This document shows, piece after piece, positions 44,078 through 52,939 of a stretch of 64,000 nt of DNA. Position numbers and translations under genes: made by a program. Below the pieces are notes generated by a model, which ran no database searches, was not told where the DNA came from, and worked only from the letters and a program-made list of their open reading frames with translations. The first letter of the stretch is position 1. Each line of letters starts with the position of its first letter. The DNA comes from Rhodococcus sp. X156. GTDB taxonomy: Bacteria > Actinomycetota > Actinomycetes > Mycobacteriales > Mycobacteriaceae. The stretch is taken from NCBI RefSeq assembly GCF_004006015.1, contig NZ_CP034766.1, positions 3,381,001 to 3,445,000 on the forward strand, read 5' to 3'.

Positions 44078-44878
44078 GTGGCCCGCACCCTCGTCTCCTT
44101 CCACGCCCACCCCGACGACGAGGTCCTGCTGACCGGGGGAACGCTCGCCCGCGCCGCCGCCGAGGGCCACCGCGTGGTGCTGGTGGTGGCCACCAACGGG
44201 GAGGCCGGGCTGGCTGCGACGCACCTGCGCGCCGACGGCGGGCTGGGCACCCGGCGAGTGGCTGAGCTGGAGCGCTCGGCAGGGGCGCTGGGCTGTGCCC
44301 GCCTGGTCCTGCTGGGCTACCGCGACTCCGGCTGGCGCGACAGCGCGACCCCGGGCGGCTTCTCCGACGTGGACCGGGCGAGCGCGGCGCGACGGGTGGC
44401 GCGGGTGCTGGAGCAGGAGCGGGCGGAGGTCCTCACCACCTACGACCCCGCCGGCGGCTACGGCCACCCCGACCACGTGCAGGTGCACCACGTGGGAGCG
44501 CTGGCGGCTCGGCTGGCGGGCACTCCACGGGTGCTCGAGGCCACGCTGGACCGGCGGCTCGTCCAGCGCGCCGTGCGGCTGGTCGAGGCGGTGCCCGGCG
44601 TGCTGCCAGGGGTGCGCGCCGCCGCCTTCGCCGACGCCTACAGCGACGTGGTGACCCACCGCGTGGACGTCCGCGCGCACGCCGCCGCCAAGCGCGCCGC
44701 GATGGCCGCCCACGCCAGCCAGGCCACCGCCGACTCCGACCAGCGCACCCTCGCCCTGCTGCTGCGCCTGCCGCGCCCGGTGTTCCGCCAGGCGCTGGGC
44801 CGCGAGTGGTTCCTCCAGCGCGATGCTGCCCCGGGCCCCCTGCGCGACGACGTCTTCGCCGGCCTCGACCGAGGCTGA
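44078..44878 (+). CDS. PIG-L family deacetylase (LmbE-like)
   Basis: A 266-residue protein from a GTG at 44078. N-terminal FHAHPDDEVLLTGG carries the zinc motif AHPDDE; GYGHPDHVQVHHVG near 130 carries the second HPDH set. Known members deacetylate GlcNAc-inositol conjugates (mycothiol, bacillithiol), GlcNAc-PI or lipo-oligosaccharides; mycothiol S-conjugate amidase Mca is one branch. This one is shorter than Mca and lies beside glycosyltransferases, so the substrate may be an N-acetyl sugar of a glycolipid. Uncertain. Confidence 0.88.
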   Translation: MARTLVSFHAHPDDEVLLTGGTLARAAAEGHRVVLVVATNGEAGLAATHLRADGGLGTRRVAELERSAGALGCARLVLLGYRDSGWRDSATPGGFSDVDRASAARRVARVLEQERAEVLTTYDPAGGYGHPDHVQVHHVGALAARLAGTPRVLEATLDRRLVQRAVRLVEAVPGVLPGVRAAAFADAYSDVVTHRVDVRAHAAAKRAAMAAHASQATADSDQRTLALLLRLPRPVFRQALGREWFLQRDAAPGPLRDDVFAGLDRG

Positions 44879-44997
44879 CCGCCACGGGTCCACCCCTCGC
44901 GGAACCGGCGCGCACGGCGCACAATCGGCGGGGAACCAGGCGGACGCCAGCCCACGGACCGGACGTGCGCCCGGCGCCCGCAGGTCAGGAGCCCACC

Positions 44998-45513
44998 ATG
45001 GCGGCACCCCGCACCGACCGCGCACGACCGGCCGCCACCAGCACCGACGTGGTCCTGGTGGCCTACGACGGCTCCGCCTGCGCCCGCGGGGCGCTGGAGC
45101 ACGTCGCGCGCTGCCTGCGCTCCACGCACGTGGTGGTGGTGAGCGTGTGGGCGCCACTGGTGGTGCAGACCGCCCAGCTGGCCACCATGTGGGGTGAGCT
45201 GTCCGTCGTGGGCTGGGCTGGGGAGGACCACCCCGCCGACCGCTACGCCGAGACCCAGGCCCGCCTGCTCGCCGAGGAGGGCGCCGGCGTGGCCACCGCG
45301 CTGGGGCTGCAGGCCACCGCCGCCACCCAGCCGGCCGCCGGCGGGGTGTGGACCGGCATCGTGGACGCCGCCGAGGAGCACCAGGCCGACATCATCGTCA
45401 CCGGGACTCGGAGCCTGCACGGGCTGCGCTCGCTGCTGCACGCCAGCGTCTCCCAGCAGGTGCTGCACAACAGCACCCGCCCGGTGCTGGTGGTTCCCGC
45501 CGGCTGCCCCTGA
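44998..45513 (+). CDS. Universal stress protein (UspA family)
   Basis: A 171-residue protein from ATG 44998, with AGGAG before it. A single Usp domain: VVLVAYDGSACARGALEHVAR at the start, and the C-terminal IIVTGTRSLHGLRSLLHASVSQQVLHNSTRPVLVV, which resembles the ATP-binding G2xG9xG motif but with His-Gly and Ala in two glycine positions, so ATP binding is uncertain. The stop codon TGA forms the 3-base loop of a small GC hairpin (45506-45518) that also touches the convergent gene end. Confidence 0.88.
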   Translation: MAAPRTDRARPAATSTDVVLVAYDGSACARGALEHVARCLRSTHVVVVSVWAPLVVQTAQLATMWGELSVVGWAGEDHPADRYAETQARLLAEEGAGVATALGLQATAATQPAAGGVWTGIVDAAEEHQADIIVTGTRSLHGLRSLLHASVSQQVLHNSTRPVLVVPAGCP

Positions 45514-45517
45514 GGGG

Positions 45518-46876
45518 CTACCAGTTGGTCAGCACCAGGTGCACCACCCCGAGCGCCAGCAGCGCCTGCACGGTCAGCCAGCCGCGCTGCCAGCGCACCG
45601 GCAGCGCCGCGGTGGCGGCCAGCAGCCACACCGCGAAGGGCAACCAGATCCGCTCGGTCTCGGCCTTGCTCAGCGCGCTCAGGTCCGCCGCCGCCACCGC
45701 CAGCCCGGCGCCGAGCACCAGCAGGCTCAGCCCGTCCCTGGTCCGCAGCCGTGCCGGTGCGAGCACCCGGTGCAGCGCCGCGGCGGTGGCCAGGCCCACC
45801 GCGCACAGCAACGACGCCAGGTTGGCCCAGCCCCAGTAGCTGAACGGGCGCTCGGTGGCGATGCCCTGGTAGTACCGGTCGACCACCAGGTGGTAGCCGT
45901 CGAGCCACCAGAAGCCGGCCGCGGCGAACGCGGCCACCACCGCCAGCGCCCCGGCCACGGCGGGCAGCAACGGCCGCACGGTGCGCGCGGCGACCAGCAC
46001 CGCCACCGCCACCAGGCCCATCAGCACCAGGCCGTAGGACAGGAAGATGCCGTAGCCCAGCAGCAGCCCCGACGCCAGCGCGGCAACAGTGGGCCAGCGC
46101 ACCGCCCGCGTGGCGGCCAGCGCCAGCAGGGCGATCCCCCAGGCCACCACCCCCGCGAACAGGGCGTCGGCGGAGACCGCCACCCAGATGGCCGCCGGGG
46201 CCAGGGCCAGGAACGGTGCCGCGCGGCGGGCGGTCTGCTCGTCGGCCAGCACCCGCACCGTCACCAGCACCGCCACCACCGCCGAGCAGCCCACGAGCAC
46301 CTCGGCCAGCCCCGCCGGGACCTCGCCGTCCAGGCCCAGGCGGTCCAGCGCCACGTAGCTCAGCAGGGCTCCCGGTGGGTGGCCGGAGACGTGGGTGGGC
46401 CAGGAACCGGGCACCCCCTCCAGGATCCGGCTGCTGAAGTCCTGCACCATCGCGGGCACGTCGGCGATGGTGCGAACCGTGGGCAGGTACTCGTTCGAAT
46501 CCTCCAGGTGATCGACGAACCCGCGCTGCCACCCGTCCACCAGGAGCAGCGCCATCGCCCAGCCGACTGCGACCGCGGCCGTGCCGGCCAGCAGCCAGGG
46601 CCAGCGCAGCCGCTGCGCCAGGCGGGGGCCCCAGCCGACCACCAGCACCGCCAGCACCACGGCCAGCGGCGTGCCCACCCCCACGTGCGGCTCCCAGATG
46701 CCGTAGAGCGGGGCGGTCTCGGCGTGCAGCGCGTCCCGCTCCGCCGGCGCCATGCGGCGTGGCACCACGATCGCCGCGACCAGCAGCGCCACCGCCAGCA
46801 CCGCGCTGGCGAGGTCACCCAGCAGCGACCGGTCGGGGTGGCGCCGCGCGGCGGTGGCAGGCGGTGCGAGGTTCAC
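45518..46876 (-). CDS. Polytopic membrane protein, GT-C-like
   Basis: A 452-residue protein from a GTG at 46876 (a longer frame to 46981 adds no clear sequence). About eleven hydrophobic segments. An external loop after the second membrane segment holds acidic residues (VDHLEDSNEYLPTVRTIADVPAMVQDFSSRI and WPTHVSGHPPGALL), reminiscent of GT39/GT-C mannosyl- or arabinosyltransferases that use polyprenyl-phosphate sugars. The exact family is not clear. Setting between PIG-L/Usp and GT2 genes supports an envelope glycan role. Confidence 0.7.
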   Translation of the reverse strand: MNLAPPATAARRHPDRSLLGDLASAVLAVALLVAAIVVPRRMAPAERDALHAETAPLYGIWEPHVGVGTPLAVVLAVLVVGWGPRLAQRLRWPWLLAGTAAVAVGWAMALLLVDGWQRGFVDHLEDSNEYLPTVRTIADVPAMVQDFSSRILEGVPGSWPTHVSGHPPGALLSYVALDRLGLDGEVPAGLAEVLVGCSAVVAVLVTVRVLADEQTARRAAPFLALAPAAIWVAVSADALFAGVVAWGIALLALAATRAVRWPTVAALASGLLLGYGIFLSYGLVLMGLVAVAVLVAARTVRPLLPAVAGALAVVAAFAAAGFWWLDGYHLVVDRYYQGIATERPFSYWGWANLASLLCAVGLATAAALHRVLAPARLRTRDGLSLLVLGAGLAVAAADLSALSKAETERIWLPFAVWLLAATAALPVRWQRGWLTVQALLALGVVHLVLTNW

Positions 46877-46989
46877 CCGCCAAACCCTAGGCACAGCGCC
46901 GTGACCAGGCCTGACGGTCGCCGCAGGCCCGGCCACAGCCCCCTGTGCTCGTGCTGCGCGCGGGGCGCTGGTCAGCTTCACTCGATGCG

Positions 46990-47640
46990 GTGAGCAGCAT
47001 CGACGTCGTCATCCCGTGCCGGGACGAGGCGGGCTCGTTGCCCGGGGTGCTGGCCGCGCTGCCCACCGGTTACCGGGCCGTGGTGGTGGACAACGGGTCC
47101 GGTGACGACACTGCCGGTGTCGCGACCGCCGGTGGCGCGCGGGTGGTGCACGAGCCGGTCGCGGGGTACGGCAGCGCGGTGCACGCCGGGGTGCTGGCCA
47201 GCGACGCCGAGGTGGTCTGCGTGCTCGACGGCGACGGCTCCATGGACCCCGCCGAGCTGCCCCGCCTGGTCGCCCGGCTCGACGCCGGTGCCGACCTGGT
47301 GGTGGGGCGGAGACGCGCGGTGCGGGGCAGCGGCTGGCCCTGGCACGCCCGGCTGGGCAACGCCCTCGTCGCGGCCCGGCTGCGGCAGAGGCACGGGCTG
47401 GCGGTGCACGACATCGGACCGGTCCGCGCGGTGCGCCGCGGCGACCTGCTGCAGCTCGGGGTGCGGGACCGCCGGTCGGGCTACCCGTTGGAGCTGCTGG
47501 TGCGGGCGGCGCGCGCCGGCTGGTCGGTGGCCGAGGTCGACGTCACCTACTCCCCGCGGACCGCGGGGCGCTCCAAGGTCTCCGGCTCGGTGCGGGGCAC
47601 GGTGCACGCGGTCCGCGACTTCGGGGCCGTGCTGCGGTGA
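46990..47640 (+). CDS. GT2-family glycosyltransferase (DPM-like)
   Basis: A 216-residue cytoplasmic GT-A protein from a GTG at 46990, starting VSSIDVVIPCRDEAGSLPGVLAAL. It has the nucleotide-binding VVDNGSGDDT and DGDGSMDP (the DxD position), and SGYPLELLVRAARAGWSVAEVDVTYSPRTAGRSKVSGS at the end. Similar to short polyprenyl-phosphate sugar transferases without membrane tail. Its stop overlaps the start of the DUF2064 gene (GTGA). Confidence 0.88.
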   Translation: MSSIDVVIPCRDEAGSLPGVLAALPTGYRAVVVDNGSGDDTAGVATAGGARVVHEPVAGYGSAVHAGVLASDAEVVCVLDGDGSMDPAELPRLVARLDAGADLVVGRRRAVRGSGWPWHARLGNALVAARLRQRHGLAVHDIGPVRAVRRGDLLQLGVRDRRSGYPLELLVRAARAGWSVAEVDVTYSPRTAGRSKVSGSVRGTVHAVRDFGAVLR

Positions 47641-48308
47641 GCACGCTGCTGGTGGTGGCGAAGGCACCGGTGCCGGGCCGGGCCAAGACCCGCCTCAGCC
47701 CCTGGGTGGCGCCCGAGGAGGCGGCCGACCTGGCTGCGGCCGCGCTGCTGGACACCCTCGCCGCGGTGGCCGCCACGCCCGCCGCCTGCCACGTGGTGGC
47801 GCTGGCCGGGGAGCTGCACCAGGCGTGCCGCAGCGCGGAGATCGGCCACGCCCTGTGCGACTTCGTGGTGCTGCCCCAGCGGGGCCCGAGCTTCGCCGCC
47901 CGGCTCTGTGCCGCCCACACCGATGCGGCAGCGGCCGGTCCGGGCACGGGCGTGCTGCAGATCGGGATGGACACCCCGCAGGTCACGCCGGCGCTGCTGG
48001 GGGCCGCCCTGGCGGTGCTGCGGGAGGCCGATGCCGCGCTGGGGCTGGCCACCGACGGGGGCTGGTGGGCGCTGGGCGTCGGCCGGCCTGCGCTGGCCCA
48101 GTGCCTGGCCGGGGTGCCGATGTCGCAGCCTGACACCGGCGCGCGCACGGCGGCGGCCCTGCGCGCGGCCGGAGCCCCTGCGCGGTCGTTGCCCGAGCTG
48201 CGCGACGTCGACCGGCCCGCCGACGTGCTGGCGGTGGCGGAGCTGGCCCCGGACACCCTGTTCGCGGCTGCGGCGCGGTGCCACCAGCAGCGGGAGGCGG
48301 GCCGGTGA
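47637..48308 (+). CDS. DUF2064/TIGR04282-type nucleotidyl- or glycosyltransferase-like protein
   Basis: A 223-residue protein starting VSTLLVVAKAPVPGRAKTRLSPWVAPEEAADLAAAALLDTL, the hallmark of the DUF2064 family (relatives of nucleotidylyltransferases and CofC). Later GMDTPQVTP and GLATDGGWWALG match the family. Function is unknown. It overlaps neighbouring GT2 and methyltransferase genes by four bases each, a trio that recurs in actinobacteria. Confidence 0.88.
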   Translation: MSTLLVVAKAPVPGRAKTRLSPWVAPEEAADLAAAALLDTLAAVAATPAACHVVALAGELHQACRSAEIGHALCDFVVLPQRGPSFAARLCAAHTDAAAAGPGTGVLQIGMDTPQVTPALLGAALAVLREADAALGLATDGGWWALGVGRPALAQCLAGVPMSQPDTGARTAAALRAAGAPARSLPELRDVDRPADVLAVAELAPDTLFAAAARCHQQREAGR

Positions 48309-48997
48309 CGGCCGTGGAGGGCAGCGGCACCGTCTCTGCCGACGAGCTCTACCAGCGGGCCGCGCGAGGCCAGCCCTGCTGGGTGGGCGACACCGCGGGG
48401 CGGCGCATCGAGCTGCCGATGACCCGCTGGATGGGAGGGCCCGGCATGAGCACCGCCGAGCGCACGGCCGACGCCGCCCTGCTCGCCCGCTGTGTCGGCG
48501 CGACCCTCGACCTGGGCTGCGGGCCGGGTCGGCTCACCGCCGCGCTGGTGGGGCGGGGGGCCTGCGCGCTGGGGGTGGACTCCTCGGCGGAGGCGGTGCG
48601 CCTGACCACCGCCCGTGGTGCCCCGGCCCTGCAGCGCGACCTCTTCGACTCGCTGCCCGGCGCCGGCGGCTGGTCCAGCGTGCTGCTGGCCGACGGCAAC
48701 ATCGGCATCGGTGGCGACCCGGTGCGGGTGCTGCGCCGCGCCGCCGCGCTGCTGCAGCCCGGCGGGCTCGCCGTGGTCGAGGTGGACGGCCCCGGGGTGG
48801 GCACCCCCTGCACGCGGCTGCGGATGGAGACGGAGACCGCCGTCGGGGAGTGGTTCCACTGGGCCCGGCTGGGGGTGGACGCGGTCCAGCACGTCGCGAT
48901 GGCCGCAGGCCTGCGGCTGCACGACGTGCAGGAGGCTGCCGGCCACTTCATCGCCATCCTCGCCGCCCCGGTGCTGGCTGACCCCGGCGAGAGCTAG
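48305..48997 (+). CDS. SAM-dependent methyltransferase
   Basis: A 230-residue class I methyltransferase from a GTG overlapping the DUF2064 stop. SAM motif ATLDLGCGPGRLTAALVGRGACALGVDSSAEAV lies near 72-104, with VLLADGNIGIGGDPVRVLRRAAALLQPGGLAVVEVDGPG further on. The N-terminal RIELPMTRWMGGPGMSTAERTAD is characteristic of the methyltransferases found beside GT2/DUF2064 genes. In related genomes a molybdopterin-binding oxidoreductase often follows; none follows here. Substrate unknown. Confidence 0.87.
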   Translation: MTAVEGSGTVSADELYQRAARGQPCWVGDTAGRRIELPMTRWMGGPGMSTAERTADAALLARCVGATLDLGCGPGRLTAALVGRGACALGVDSSAEAVRLTTARGAPALQRDLFDSLPGAGGWSSVLLADGNIGIGGDPVRVLRRAAALLQPGGLAVVEVDGPGVGTPCTRLRMETETAVGEWFHWARLGVDAVQHVAMAAGLRLHDVQEAAGHFIAILAAPVLADPGES

Positions 48998-49007
48998 CCG
49001 TCCAGGC

Positions 49008-49280
49008 CTAGGTCGGGTTCTGCCCGGTCATCTTGCGGTAGCCCTTGGCGCTGGCCCGGTCGACCGCCGCCCGCACCAGGGCGAAGATGGCGCCCTGCAG
49101 CACCGCGGCGAGAAGCACCTCGCGGGTCGAGTGGCGCAGGTCGTCCGGCTTGGGCGCCTTTTTCTCGTCGTCGCCGATGCGGCCCCACAGCTTGCCGAAG
49201 ATCGCACTGGCCGCCAGCCCGCCGAGAACGCTGGCCAGCAGGCTCAGCGGCTTGTAGAGAACCTTGTTGACCGCGCTCAT
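49008..49280 (-). CDS. DUF4235 membrane protein
   Basis: A 90-residue protein from ATG 49280: MSAVNKVLYKPLSLLASVLGGLAASAIFGKLW begins with the family's typical amphipathic start and a membrane segment (about 12-28), followed by a second hydrophobic segment (VLLAAVLQGAIFALVRAAVDRA). DUF4235 proteins are small actinobacterial membrane proteins of unknown function. Its start overlaps the DUF3618 stop (ATGA). Confidence 0.85.
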   Translation of the reverse strand: MSAVNKVLYKPLSLLASVLGGLAASAIFGKLWGRIGDDEKKAPKPDDLRHSTREVLLAAVLQGAIFALVRAAVDRASAKGYRKMTGQNPT

Positions 49281-49525
49281 CGCCGGTGCCGCCACATCAG
49301 CAGCCCGACCACCATGACCACCACGGCCCCACAGGCCGCGCCGGCCACCTTGGGGTCGACCCGGCTGCTGGCCTCGGACCAGGTCTGCTGCGCCTCGGAC
49401 CAGGTCTGCTGCGCCTTCGCCCTGGCTCGTCCCTTGACGTCGGCCTTGTGCGCCAGGGCGTCAAGGGTCTCAGCCAGCTCCGCCCGGGTCTGCTCCCGGC
49501 TCTGCTGCGTCTTGTCCACGCTCAT
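49277..49525 (-). CDS. DUF3618 single-pass membrane protein
   Basis: An 82-residue protein: a charged N-terminal half with the RAELAETLDALAHKADVKGRARAK motif typical of DUF3618, a 7-residue tandem repeat (AQQTWSE twice, encoded by a 21-base tandem repeat near 49373-49414), and one C-terminal membrane helix (VAGAACGAVVVMVVGLLMW). It overlaps both neighbours by four bases. Confidence 0.85.
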   Translation of the reverse strand: MSVDKTQQSREQTRAELAETLDALAHKADVKGRARAKAQQTWSEAQQTWSEASSRVDPKVAGAACGAVVVMVVGLLMWRHRR

Positions 49526-49932
49526 CGCTTCAGGTTCTCCTTCACCGTCTGCACGTCGCGCTGGACGCTGTTGAGGGTCTCTTGTGGCACCGGGGGAACG
49601 GCCTTGCGAGCACGCTGGGCGCCGAACAGGCCCATCAGCGCGCCGAGGACGACGAGCGCGGCACCGATGATCAGGGCGGCGAGCCAGGCGTCCAGCACCA
49701 GCGTCAGCGCCAGGATCGCGCAGGCCACCAGCGCCCCGAGGCCGTAGAGGGCCACCACCGCTCCGGCACCGGAGATGCCGATGCCCACGCCGAGGCGGGC
49801 GCCCTTCTGCTTCACCTCGGCAGTGGCGTGCTGGACCTCCTGCTTGACCAGGGTGGACACCTGGTCGGTGAGCCGCTCTAGCAGCTGCGGGGTGGAGAGG
49901 TCGTCGGGGTCGTGGGGCGCTGCGTGCGTCAT
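49522..49932 (-). CDS. YqjE/phage-holin-like (DUF1469) membrane protein
   Basis: A 136-residue protein: an N-terminal soluble helix (LSTPQLLERLTDQVSTLVKQEVQHATAEVKQKG), two close membrane segments (about 50-105), and a polar tail (ETLNSVQRDVQTVKENLKR). This is the putative actinobacterial holin superfamily/YqjE family. With DUF3618 and DUF4235 it forms a tightly overlapping three-gene unit often linked to stress and envelope physiology; a phage origin is not supported here. Confidence 0.85.
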   Translation of the reverse strand: MTHAAPHDPDDLSTPQLLERLTDQVSTLVKQEVQHATAEVKQKGARLGVGIGISGAGAVVALYGLGALVACAILALTLVLDAWLAALIIGAALVVLGALMGLFGAQRARKAVPPVPQETLNSVQRDVQTVKENLKR

Positions 49933-50094
49933 CTCGGTCTCCCTCTTTGCGCTCGGAACCAGCAGCACCGGCACGGCACCGCGGCCGCGAGGTGACGCCT
50001 GGGCGCAGCGTTCTGCACACCGTGGTGCCAGTGTGCCGATGTTGGGCCGGCGGCGCAGAACCAGACGACGAAGGGGTGGACGCGAACCCACTGG

Positions 50095-51612
50095 TCAGGG
50101 GACCGCGGAGACCTCGACCGGCATGGCCAGGCGGGTCGGCTCGAGCCGGCCCCGCAGGGTGACCTCCTCGCAGGTGGCCCACAGCTGGCGCTCCTCGACG
50201 GTCGCCGCGAGCAGGGCCCGCTCCGACGCCAGCACGCGGCAGTCCCGGTTCTTGGCCAGCTCGGTCAGCCGGGCCGCCTCGTTCACCGGGTCACCGATCA
50301 CGGTGTACTCGAACCGGCGGGCCGCCCCGATGTTGCCGGCCACCGCCATGCCCGCCGACACCCCGATGCCCAGGTCCACCCCGGTGGCCCGCTCCAGCTC
50401 GCGGCGCAGCTGGCGGGCGGCGGCCAGCGCGGCGGTGGCCACGTCGCTGTGCTCCAGCGGGGCGCCGAAGATCACCAGGGCGGCGTCGCCCTCGAACTTG
50501 TTCACCAGCCCACCGTGCTCGGTGACCACGTCCACCACCACCCGGAAGAAGTCGTTGAGCAGGGCCACCACCTCGGCGGGAGGGTGGCTGGCGGCCATCC
50601 GGGTCGAGCCCACCATGTCCACGAACAGCACGCCGACCTCGCGCAGCTCCCCGCCCAGGTCGGTGCCGGTCTCCAGCGCCCGCCGTGCCACGTCCACCCC
50701 GACGTGCCGGCCGAACAGGTCGCGCAGCAGCTCCCGCTCGGCCACCCCGGAGACCATCTCGTTGAAGCCCTTCTGCAGCAGGCCCACCTCGCTGCTGTCG
50801 TACACCTCCACCGACACCTCGGTCTGGCCGCGCCCGACCTCGCCCAGCGCCCAGCGCACCTGCTCGATGGGGTCGGCGATGGAGCGCGCCGTCAGCCCCG
50901 TGCCGAGCAGGCCGACCAGGAAGGACAGGCCGCCGACGAAGATGATCGCGCCGACCACCCGCTGGGGGTCGTCCACCAGCGAGCCGGTCAGCTGGGCCAC
51001 GCAGATCACCAGAATCCCCGACGTGGGCAGGGCCGAGGTCAGCCCCCAGGTGAGCAGCACCCGGCTGGCCACGCCGGGCCCGGTCGGGTTGTCCGGCATG
51101 TTCGCCTTCAGCGCGTCGGCTGCCACCGGCCGCAGGCAGCGCTCCGCCAGCAGGTAGCCCACCGCACAGGTGGCCGCCGCGCCCAGCACCACGCTGAAGG
51201 CGATGACCACCGCGAGGCGGTGCGAGGCGGCCACGTTCAGCGCCACGAAGATCACCCCGCCCACCGTCCACATCCCGGCGTGCACCACGGTCTGCCAGAA
51301 CGGGGCGCGCAGCACCGCTGCTTGCTCGTCCGCGGTGGGCGGACCGCCGCGGCGTCGCCAGAGCAGCACCGGCTTGAGGATCCGCAGCCCCAGGACGACG
51401 TCAGCGACCAGCGCCAGGGCCAGGTAGGTGCCGAAGATCAGCCGGTTGAGGCCCTGCGCGTACTGCATGTCCTCCGGCGGCAGCGGCAGCACGTAGCGGA
51501 CGAAGGCCCACAGGATGAGCGCACCAGCCAGGTTGGCCAGCAACATGCTTGCCGCGTAGCCCGGCCATGGACTGGTGCGCATCCGCTGGAGAATCTCGAC
51601 GCGGGTGGGCAC
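50095..51612 (-). CDS. Membrane class III adenylate cyclase with HAMP domain
   Basis: A 505-residue protein from a GTG at 51612. About six membrane helices (residues 20-245), a HAMP linker (about 240-295), and a C-terminal cyclase homology domain (about 325-490). Catalytic residues are complete: metal-binding Asp332 (VDMVGSTR) and Asp376 (FEGDA), substrate-selecting Lys372 and Asp441, and transition-state Asn444 and Arg448 (DPVNEAAR). ATP is therefore the expected substrate. Same layout as the mycobacterial Rv1318c/Rv1320c/Rv3645 cyclases. Divergent from the AI-2E family transporter gene, 42 bases away. Confidence 0.94.
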   Translation of the reverse strand: MPTRVEILQRMRTSPWPGYAASMLLANLAGALILWAFVRYVLPLPPEDMQYAQGLNRLIFGTYLALALVADVVLGLRILKPVLLWRRRGGPPTADEQAAVLRAPFWQTVVHAGMWTVGGVIFVALNVAASHRLAVVIAFSVVLGAAATCAVGYLLAERCLRPVAADALKANMPDNPTGPGVASRVLLTWGLTSALPTSGILVICVAQLTGSLVDDPQRVVGAIIFVGGLSFLVGLLGTGLTARSIADPIEQVRWALGEVGRGQTEVSVEVYDSSEVGLLQKGFNEMVSGVAERELLRDLFGRHVGVDVARRALETGTDLGGELREVGVLFVDMVGSTRMAASHPPAEVVALLNDFFRVVVDVVTEHGGLVNKFEGDAALVIFGAPLEHSDVATAALAAARQLRRELERATGVDLGIGVSAGMAVAGNIGAARRFEYTVIGDPVNEAARLTELAKNRDCRVLASERALLAATVEERQLWATCEEVTLRGRLEPTRLAMPVEVSAVP

Positions 51613-51654
51613 GCGCTCACCGTAGTGCGCCCAGCGTCACTAGGCTCACGCCCC

Positions 51655-52935
51655 GTGACCAGATCCGCCGCAGTCCCAGAAGCTCCCGCACGCAGGGACA
51701 GCAAGGAAGCCGTCACGTGGGGCGTCCGCGTCGCCGCGTCGTGGTCCGCCCGCCTGCTCGTCATCGGCGCCCTCGTCTACGTGGTCTTCCAGCTGGTCAG
51801 CAACTTCGGCGTGGTGACGGTGCCGGTGGCGCTGGCGCTGCTGGGGTCGGCCCTGATGTCGCCGGCCGTGGCGTGGATGGAGCGCGCAGGTCTGCCCCGT
51901 GCCCTCGCCACGGCCATCGCGATGGTCGGTGGGCTCGCCCTGGTGGGCGGCGTGCTGACGTTCGTGGTGCAGCAGTTCATCAACGGCCTGCCGGAGATGC
52001 AGGACAAGGTCGGCTCCAGCGTCACCGAGGTGCAGGAATGGCTGGTGACCGGGCCGTTCCACCTCCGCCAGGAGGAGATCAACAACGCCGGCACCACCTT
52101 CACCGACGCGCTGAAGTCGCACAGCGACGCGCTGACCACCAGCGCCCTGAGCACCGCCAGCACGCTGGGGGAGGTGCTCACCGGCGGGCTGCTCACGCTC
52201 TTCACCCTCATCTTCTTCCTGCAGAACGGCCGCCAGATCTGGGAGTTCTGCATCCAGGTCATCCCCCGCGAGAACCGCGACGCGGTGGACGTCGCCGGCC
52301 ACCGTGGCTTCGCCTCCCTGGTCGGTTACGTCCGGGCCACCATCGCGGTGGCCGGGGTGGACGCGATCGGCATCGGCGTGGGGCTGGCGGTGCTGCAGGT
52401 CCCGCTGGCCCTGCCCCTGTCCGCGCTGGTGTTCCTGGGCGCGTTCGTCCCGATCATCGGAGCGGTGCTCACCGGGATCGTCGCCGTGCTGGTCGCCCTG
52501 GTCACCAAGGGCTTCGTGGTGGCGCTCATCGTGCTGGGCGTGGTGCTGGCCGTGCAGCAGCTCGAGGGCCACGTGCTGCAGCCGCTGCTGCTGGGGCGCG
52601 CCGTGGCGCTGCACCCGGTGGCGGTGGTGCTGGCCATCGCGGCGGGCACCGTGCTCGGCGGCATCCTCGGTGCCGTCCTGGCCGTGCCCATGGTGGCGGT
52701 GCTCAACTCGGCCGTGCGGTCGCTGTTCTCCGACGAGGAGCCCGCGGACGCGGCGGGGCTGAGCGGGTCCGATCCCGCGGAGGCGAAGGTGCCGAGCGGC
52801 CAGCCGCAGCCTCGTGACACCGACGCCGACACCGACACCAGCGCCGATGCCGACACCAGCGCCGATGCCGATGCCGATGCCGATGCCGATGCCGACCGTC
52901 CGGGCTCGTCGGGCCCCGGCCCCGGACCGGCCTGA
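51655..52935 (+). CDS. AI-2E family transporter with Ala-Asp repeat tail
   Basis: A 426-residue protein from a GTG at 51655. Seven to eight membrane segments (residues about 30-345) with the family motifs LLTLFTLIFFLQNGRQIW and VQQLEGHVLQPLLLGRAVALHPVAVVLAI. Members are often annotated AI-2 exporters, but many have other or unknown substrates. The C-terminal 60 residues are disordered: Pro/Gly-rich, then an Asp-Ala/Thr repeat (52815-52896) encoded by hexanucleotide repeats, then SSGPGPGPA. Its stop is followed two bases later by the sensor kinase start. Confidence 0.88.
   Translation: MTRSAAVPEAPARRDSKEAVTWGVRVAASWSARLLVIGALVYVVFQLVSNFGVVTVPVALALLGSALMSPAVAWMERAGLPRALATAIAMVGGLALVGGVLTFVVQQFINGLPEMQDKVGSSVTEVQEWLVTGPFHLRQEEINNAGTTFTDALKSHSDALTTSALSTASTLGEVLTGGLLTLFTLIFFLQNGRQIWEFCIQVIPRENRDAVDVAGHRGFASLVGYVRATIAVAGVDAIGIGVGLAVLQVPLALPLSALVFLGAFVPIIGAVLTGIVAVLVALVTKGFVVALIVLGVVLAVQQLEGHVLQPLLLGRAVALHPVAVVLAIAAGTVLGGILGAVLAVPMVAVLNSAVRSLFSDEEPADAAGLSGSDPAEAKVPSGQPQPRDTDADTDTSADADTSADADADADADADRPGSSGPGPGPA
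52837..52896 (+). repeat. Hexanucleotide (GCCGAT) and 18-base tandem repeats in the transporter gene
   Basis: Five exact copies of GCCGAT run from 52861 to 52890, followed by one GCCGAC. Before that an 18-base unit is repeated (52837-52854, 52855-52872). The unit length is a multiple of three, so length changes keep frame and alter only the number of Ala-Asp residues. Confidence 0.85.
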
Positions 52936-52939
52936 CCCG

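Noticed and set aside
49522-49932. Phage holin as sign of a prophage
   Set aside because: The protein is of the YqjE-type chromosomal family, co-encoded with DUF3618 and DUF4235; no other phage gene is present.
52837-52896. CRISPR-like array
   Set aside because: Units are 6-18 bases without spacers and lie inside a coding sequence.
52814-52939. N-terminal extension of the sensor kinase with Pro-Met/Thr repeats
   Set aside because: It is the out-of-frame reading of the transporter's Asp-Ala repeat; GTG 52940 follows the transporter stop directly.
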